Source: Nocardioides ferulae (GTDB lineage Bacteria > Actinomycetota > Actinomycetes > Propionibacteriales > Nocardioidaceae). From it: 64,000 nt of DNA. Below, one piece after another: positions 61,697 to 64,000 of the stretch (positions are counted from its first letter, which is position 1; each line of letters starts with the position of its first letter). The stretch is taken from positions 1 to 64,000 of the forward strand of contig NZ_QZVR01000023.1 in assembly GCF_003660455.1 (NCBI RefSeq). The letters are read 5' to 3'. Below the pieces are notes generated by a model. It had not been told where the DNA came from, searched no databases, and worked only from the letters and a program-made list of their open reading frames with translations. A program made the translations under genes and the position numbers.

Positions 61697-63367
61697 TCAG
61701 AGCGCGAGCACGCCCCGCAGGTCGTCCTTGAGGGCCGTCAACCGAGCCGCGGCCGTGGCCCGGGCCGCCGTGACATCGCGGCCGGCGACCGGCACGACCA
61801 CCTCGAGGTAGCACTTCAGCTTCGGCTCGGTGCCGCTGGGCCGGACCACCACGCGAGCGCCGCCGGCGAGCCGGTAGCGCAGGCCGTCGGTGGGCGGCAG
61901 GTCCGCCGAGCCGAGGGCGAGGTCGTCGGCGCCCTCGACGGCGAGGCCACCGAGCGTGGTCGGCGGTGTCGCGCGCAGCCGCTGCATGGCGGCGGTGATC
62001 AGCGCCAGGTCGGTAACGCGCACCGAGAGCTGGTCGGTGGCGTGCAGTCCGTGCCGGACGGCCAGGTCGTCGAGCAGGTCGGTGAGGGAGCGGCCCTCGG
62101 CCTTGGTCTGCGCGGCGAGCTCGCACAGCAGCAGCAGCGCGGTGACGCCGTCCTTGTCCTTGACGTGCTCGGGGTCGACGCAGTAGCCCAACGCCTCCTC
62201 GTAGCCGAACGCCAGGCCCGGGACCCGGGCGATCCACTTGAAGCCGGTGAGTGTCTCGGCGTAGGGCTGCCCGGCCGCGGCGGCCATCTTGCCCAGCAGC
62301 GTGGAGGAGACGATCGAGCAGGCGTAGGTGCCCTGCTTGCCGGCGGCGAGGAGGGACCAGGCGAGCAGCGCGCCGACCTCGTCGCCGCGCAGCATCCGCC
62401 AGCCGTCGGGCCCGGGCACGGCCGCGGCGCACCGGTCGGCGTCGGGGTCGTTGGCGACGACCAGGTCGGCCCCGACCTTGGCGGCGAGCGCCATCGCGAG
62501 GTCCATCGCGCCGGGCTCCTCGGGGTTGGGGAAGGCCACGGTCGGGAAGTCGGGGTCGGGCTGCTCCTGCTGCTCGACGATGCTCGGGGCGTCGAAGCCT
62601 GCGGTCTCGAGCACCTGCACCACCGAGGTGCCGCCGACCCCGTGGAGCGGGGTGTAGACGAGGCTCAGGTCGCGGGGGCCGTCGCCGGCGAGGCCGGCGG
62701 CGGTGTCGAGGTAGCGGTCGACGATGCTCTCGTCGAGCACCGTGCCGGCCGTGCCGCGGGGCACCTCGGCGACCGGGCCGACGGCGGCGATCCGGGCGGC
62801 GATCTCGCGGTCGGCGGGCGGCACGATCTGCGAGCCGTCGCCGAGGTAGACCTTGTAGCCGTTGTCCTGCGGCGGGTTGTGGCTGGCGGTCACCATCACG
62901 CCCGCCACCGCGTCGAGCTCGCGGATCGCGAAGGCCAGCAGCGGGGTGGGCAGCGGCCGGGGCAGCAGCAGCGCCCGCAGCCCGGCGCCGGTCATCACCT
63001 CGGCGGTGTCGCGGGCGAAGACGTCGGAGTTGTGGCGCGCGTCGTAGCCGATCACGACCGCCGCGTCGCGGGAGACGCCCTGGTCGCGGAGGTACGCCGC
63101 GAGGCCGGCCGCGGCGCGGGTGACCACCACGCGGTTCATCCGGTTGGGCCCGGGGCCCAGCTCGCCGCGCAGCCCCGCGGTGCCGAACTCCAGGGTGCCG
63201 GCGAACCGGTCGGCCAGCACGGCGGCGTCGCCACCGGCGGCGACGGCGTCGACCTCGGCGAGCAGCGTCGCCCGGGTCTCGGCGTCGGGGTCGTCGGCGG
63301 CCCAGGCACGGGCGCGGTCGAGCAGGTCGGCGAGGCGGTCGGGGTCGTCGGGGGCCAGCGAGGTCAT
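61697..63367 (-). CDS. Phosphosugar mutase (phosphomannomutase / phosphopentomutase type)
   Basis: This alpha-D-phosphohexomutase superfamily enzyme of 556 residues has LEFGTAGLRGELGPGPNRMN, the phosphoserine loop TASHNPPQDNGYKVY, the Mg-binding NDPDADR, the sugar-ring loop GYEEALGYCVDPEHVKDKDG and the phosphate loop VVRPSGTEPKLKCYLEV. It is annotated in actinobacteria as PmmB-like; close to deoA and deoC it may act as the phosphopentomutase that turns (deoxy)ribose-1-phosphate into the 5-phosphate (inference, since no deoB is in view). ATG 63367 precedes MTSLAPDD. Confidence 0.9.
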   Translation of the reverse strand: MTSLAPDDPDRLADLLDRARAWAADDPDAETRATLLAEVDAVAAGGDAAVLADRFAGTLEFGTAGLRGELGPGPNRMNRVVVTRAAAGLAAYLRDQGVSRDAAVVIGYDARHNSDVFARDTAEVMTGAGLRALLLPRPLPTPLLAFAIRELDAVAGVMVTASHNPPQDNGYKVYLGDGSQIVPPADREIAARIAAVGPVAEVPRGTAGTVLDESIVDRYLDTAAGLAGDGPRDLSLVYTPLHGVGGTSVVQVLETAGFDAPSIVEQQEQPDPDFPTVAFPNPEEPGAMDLAMALAAKVGADLVVANDPDADRCAAAVPGPDGWRMLRGDEVGALLAWSLLAAGKQGTYACSIVSSTLLGKMAAAAGQPYAETLTGFKWIARVPGLAFGYEEALGYCVDPEHVKDKDGVTALLLLCELAAQTKAEGRSLTDLLDDLAVRHGLHATDQLSVRVTDLALITAAMQRLRATPPTTLGGLAVEGADDLALGSADLPPTDGLRYRLAGGARVVVRPSGTEPKLKCYLEVVVPVAGRDVTAARATAAARLTALKDDLRGVLAL

Positions 63368-63412
63368 GCCGAGCACGGTAGTCGGGTTGCGGCCCGAAGC
63401 CATGATGGACAA

Positions 63413-63853
63413 GTGCTCTCCACCTACGTGTTCCGCGACACCTGGACCGTCGCCGCGCCGCCCGATCAGGTGCGGGACCTGGTCGTCGACCTGGAGCGCT
63501 ACCCGCGGTGGTGGCGCGAGGTGGTCGCGGTCGCCTCGCTCGGCCCCGACCACGCCCGGGTGCTGTGCCGCTCCCGCCTGCCCTACACCCTCGACCTGGT
63601 GCTGCACGCGGTGAGCCGCGACCTGCCGACCCTCGAGGTCGAGGTCGGCGGTGACCTGCGGGGCACGGTGAGCTGGACGCTCACCTCCGAGGGCGGCGGC
63701 ACCCGGATGGACTTCGCTCAGGAGGTGGAGGTCCGCGGGCCCCTCGCGGCGGCGTCGTACCTCGCCCGGCCGCTGCTGGCCTGGAACCACCACCGGATGA
63801 TGGCCGGCTGCGCCGACGGACTGCGCCGGGAGCTGGCGACCGCGCCTCGGTGA
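63413..63853 (+). CDS. SRPBCC (START-like) domain protein
   Basis: This 146-residue protein matches polyketide cyclase/dehydrase-type SRPBCC folds: LSTYVFRDTWTVAAPPDQVRDLVVDLERYPRWWREVV at the N-terminus and a C-terminal helix (YLARPLLAWNHHRMMAGCADGLRREL). Such proteins bind hydrophobic ligands. The ligand and role are unknown. GTG 63413 is the only start near the conserved N-terminus and has a weak ribosome binding site. It is divergent from the phosphosugar mutase, with 45 bp between. Confidence 0.8.
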   Translation: MLSTYVFRDTWTVAAPPDQVRDLVVDLERYPRWWREVVAVASLGPDHARVLCRSRLPYTLDLVLHAVSRDLPTLEVEVGGDLRGTVSWTLTSEGGGTRMDFAQEVEVRGPLAAASYLARPLLAWNHHRMMAGCADGLRRELATAPR

Positions 63854-63859
63854 TGCTGC

Positions 63860-64000
63860 TCAGCGGCGCCAGAGGTAGGGGGTCGTCGTGGTGACGGGGA
63901 CCAGCCCGCTGCGCTCCAGGATCGGACGCGACATGTCGGTGCAGTCGCTGTGCAGGTAGACCGCGCCCATCGTCTGGGCGGCCCGTGCCCGGGCGGCGAC
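63860..64000 (-). CDS. GNAT-family acetyltransferase, C-terminal fragment
   Basis: The minus-strand frame ends at TGA (63862-63860) and is open to the window edge, giving 46 residues. The segment AARARAAQTMGAVYLHSDCTDMSRPILERSGLV followed by TTTPYLWRR is characteristic of the last helix and strand of GNAT N-acetyltransferases (A...YLHSD...SRPIYERLGF...). The start lies outside the window. It converges with the SRPBCC gene (6-bp gap). Confidence 0.7.
   Translation of the reverse strand, partial: VAARARAAQTMGAVYLHSDCTDMSRPILERSGLVPVTTTTPYLWRR

Noticed and set aside
57691..64000. Horizontally acquired island
   Set aside because: GC content, codon use and gene packing look the same as in the rest of the window, and no integrase, tRNA or flanking repeat was seen.

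Overview
This 64 kb window is very GC-rich DNA with densely packed genes, frequent GTG starts and ATGA/GTGA overlaps between neighbouring genes. It looks like the chromosome of a high-GC actinobacterium. Monomeric isocitrate dehydrogenase, a SigE-family ECF sigma factor, paired methylmalonyl-CoA mutase subunits and a chemotaxis locus together suggest a motile member of the Nocardioidaceae (Nocardioides-like); this assignment is inference. I found no rRNA or tRNA gene, insertion sequence, phage gene or CRISPR array.

Layout. 1-5.1 kb: the end of a chemotaxis locus (3' end of a chemoreceptor gene, an unrecognised protein, cheB, cheR, then two consecutive response regulator + CheX-like pairs). 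5.2-9.4 kb: pcrA helicase, a membrane-anchored M23 peptidase and a small cobalamin-domain-like protein that lacks the cobalamin motif. 9.6-11.7 kb: sucCD. 11.8-15.8 kb: an ECF sigma factor with a membrane protein, next to a second protein in which a sigma-like domain and a membrane-anchored outer domain are fused. 15.9-21.2 kb: a DUF6350 membrane protein, purN, a ZTP riboswitch, purH, folD and a DUF3017 protein, i.e. purine and one-carbon metabolism. 21.3-26.8 kb: mdh, a lipoprotein, an aquaporin with a long Gln/Pro-rich tail, and icd. 26.9-30.5 kb: a single-chain double ABC exporter. 30.5-34.9 kb: a TetR / P450 / SDR / MFS cluster with dyad sites in its promoters. 34.9-37.7 kb: a double GNAT protein, trpS and a 2'-5' RNA ligase-like protein. 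37.8-41.3 kb: sdhCAB. 41.4-46.5 kb: mutA-mutB-meaB, divergent from sdh, with a perfect dyad between them. 46.5-47.7 kb: an M20 amidohydrolase. 48-57.7 kb: a nucleoside uptake and salvage operon (BMP lipoprotein, ABC ATPase, two permeases, cdd, a cytochrome P450, deoA), followed by a MaoC-like gene on the other strand and add. 57.7-64 kb: a lipoprotein, a C39-like protein overlapping udk, deoC, a membrane protein, a phosphosugar mutase, an SRPBCC protein and the 3' end of a GNAT gene.

Two themes connect the genes. The first is the TCA cycle and propionate entry: sucCD, mdh, icd, sdhCAB and mutAB-meaB all act around succinyl-CoA, succinate and malate. The second is nucleotides: purN/purH/folD make purines, while the 48-63 kb block imports nucleosides, deaminates them (cdd, add), cleaves them (deoA), converts the sugar phosphates (phosphosugar mutase, deoC) or rephosphorylates the nucleosides (udk).

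The points most worth checking are the duplicated response regulator-CheX module, the fused sigma/membrane protein beside its split counterpart, the three direct repeats at an exact 32-bp period upstream of folD, the P450 translationally coupled inside the nucleoside operon, and several operator-like dyads at promoters. Most gene functions here are ordinary core metabolism, and I do not see a clear-cut new defence or mobile system.
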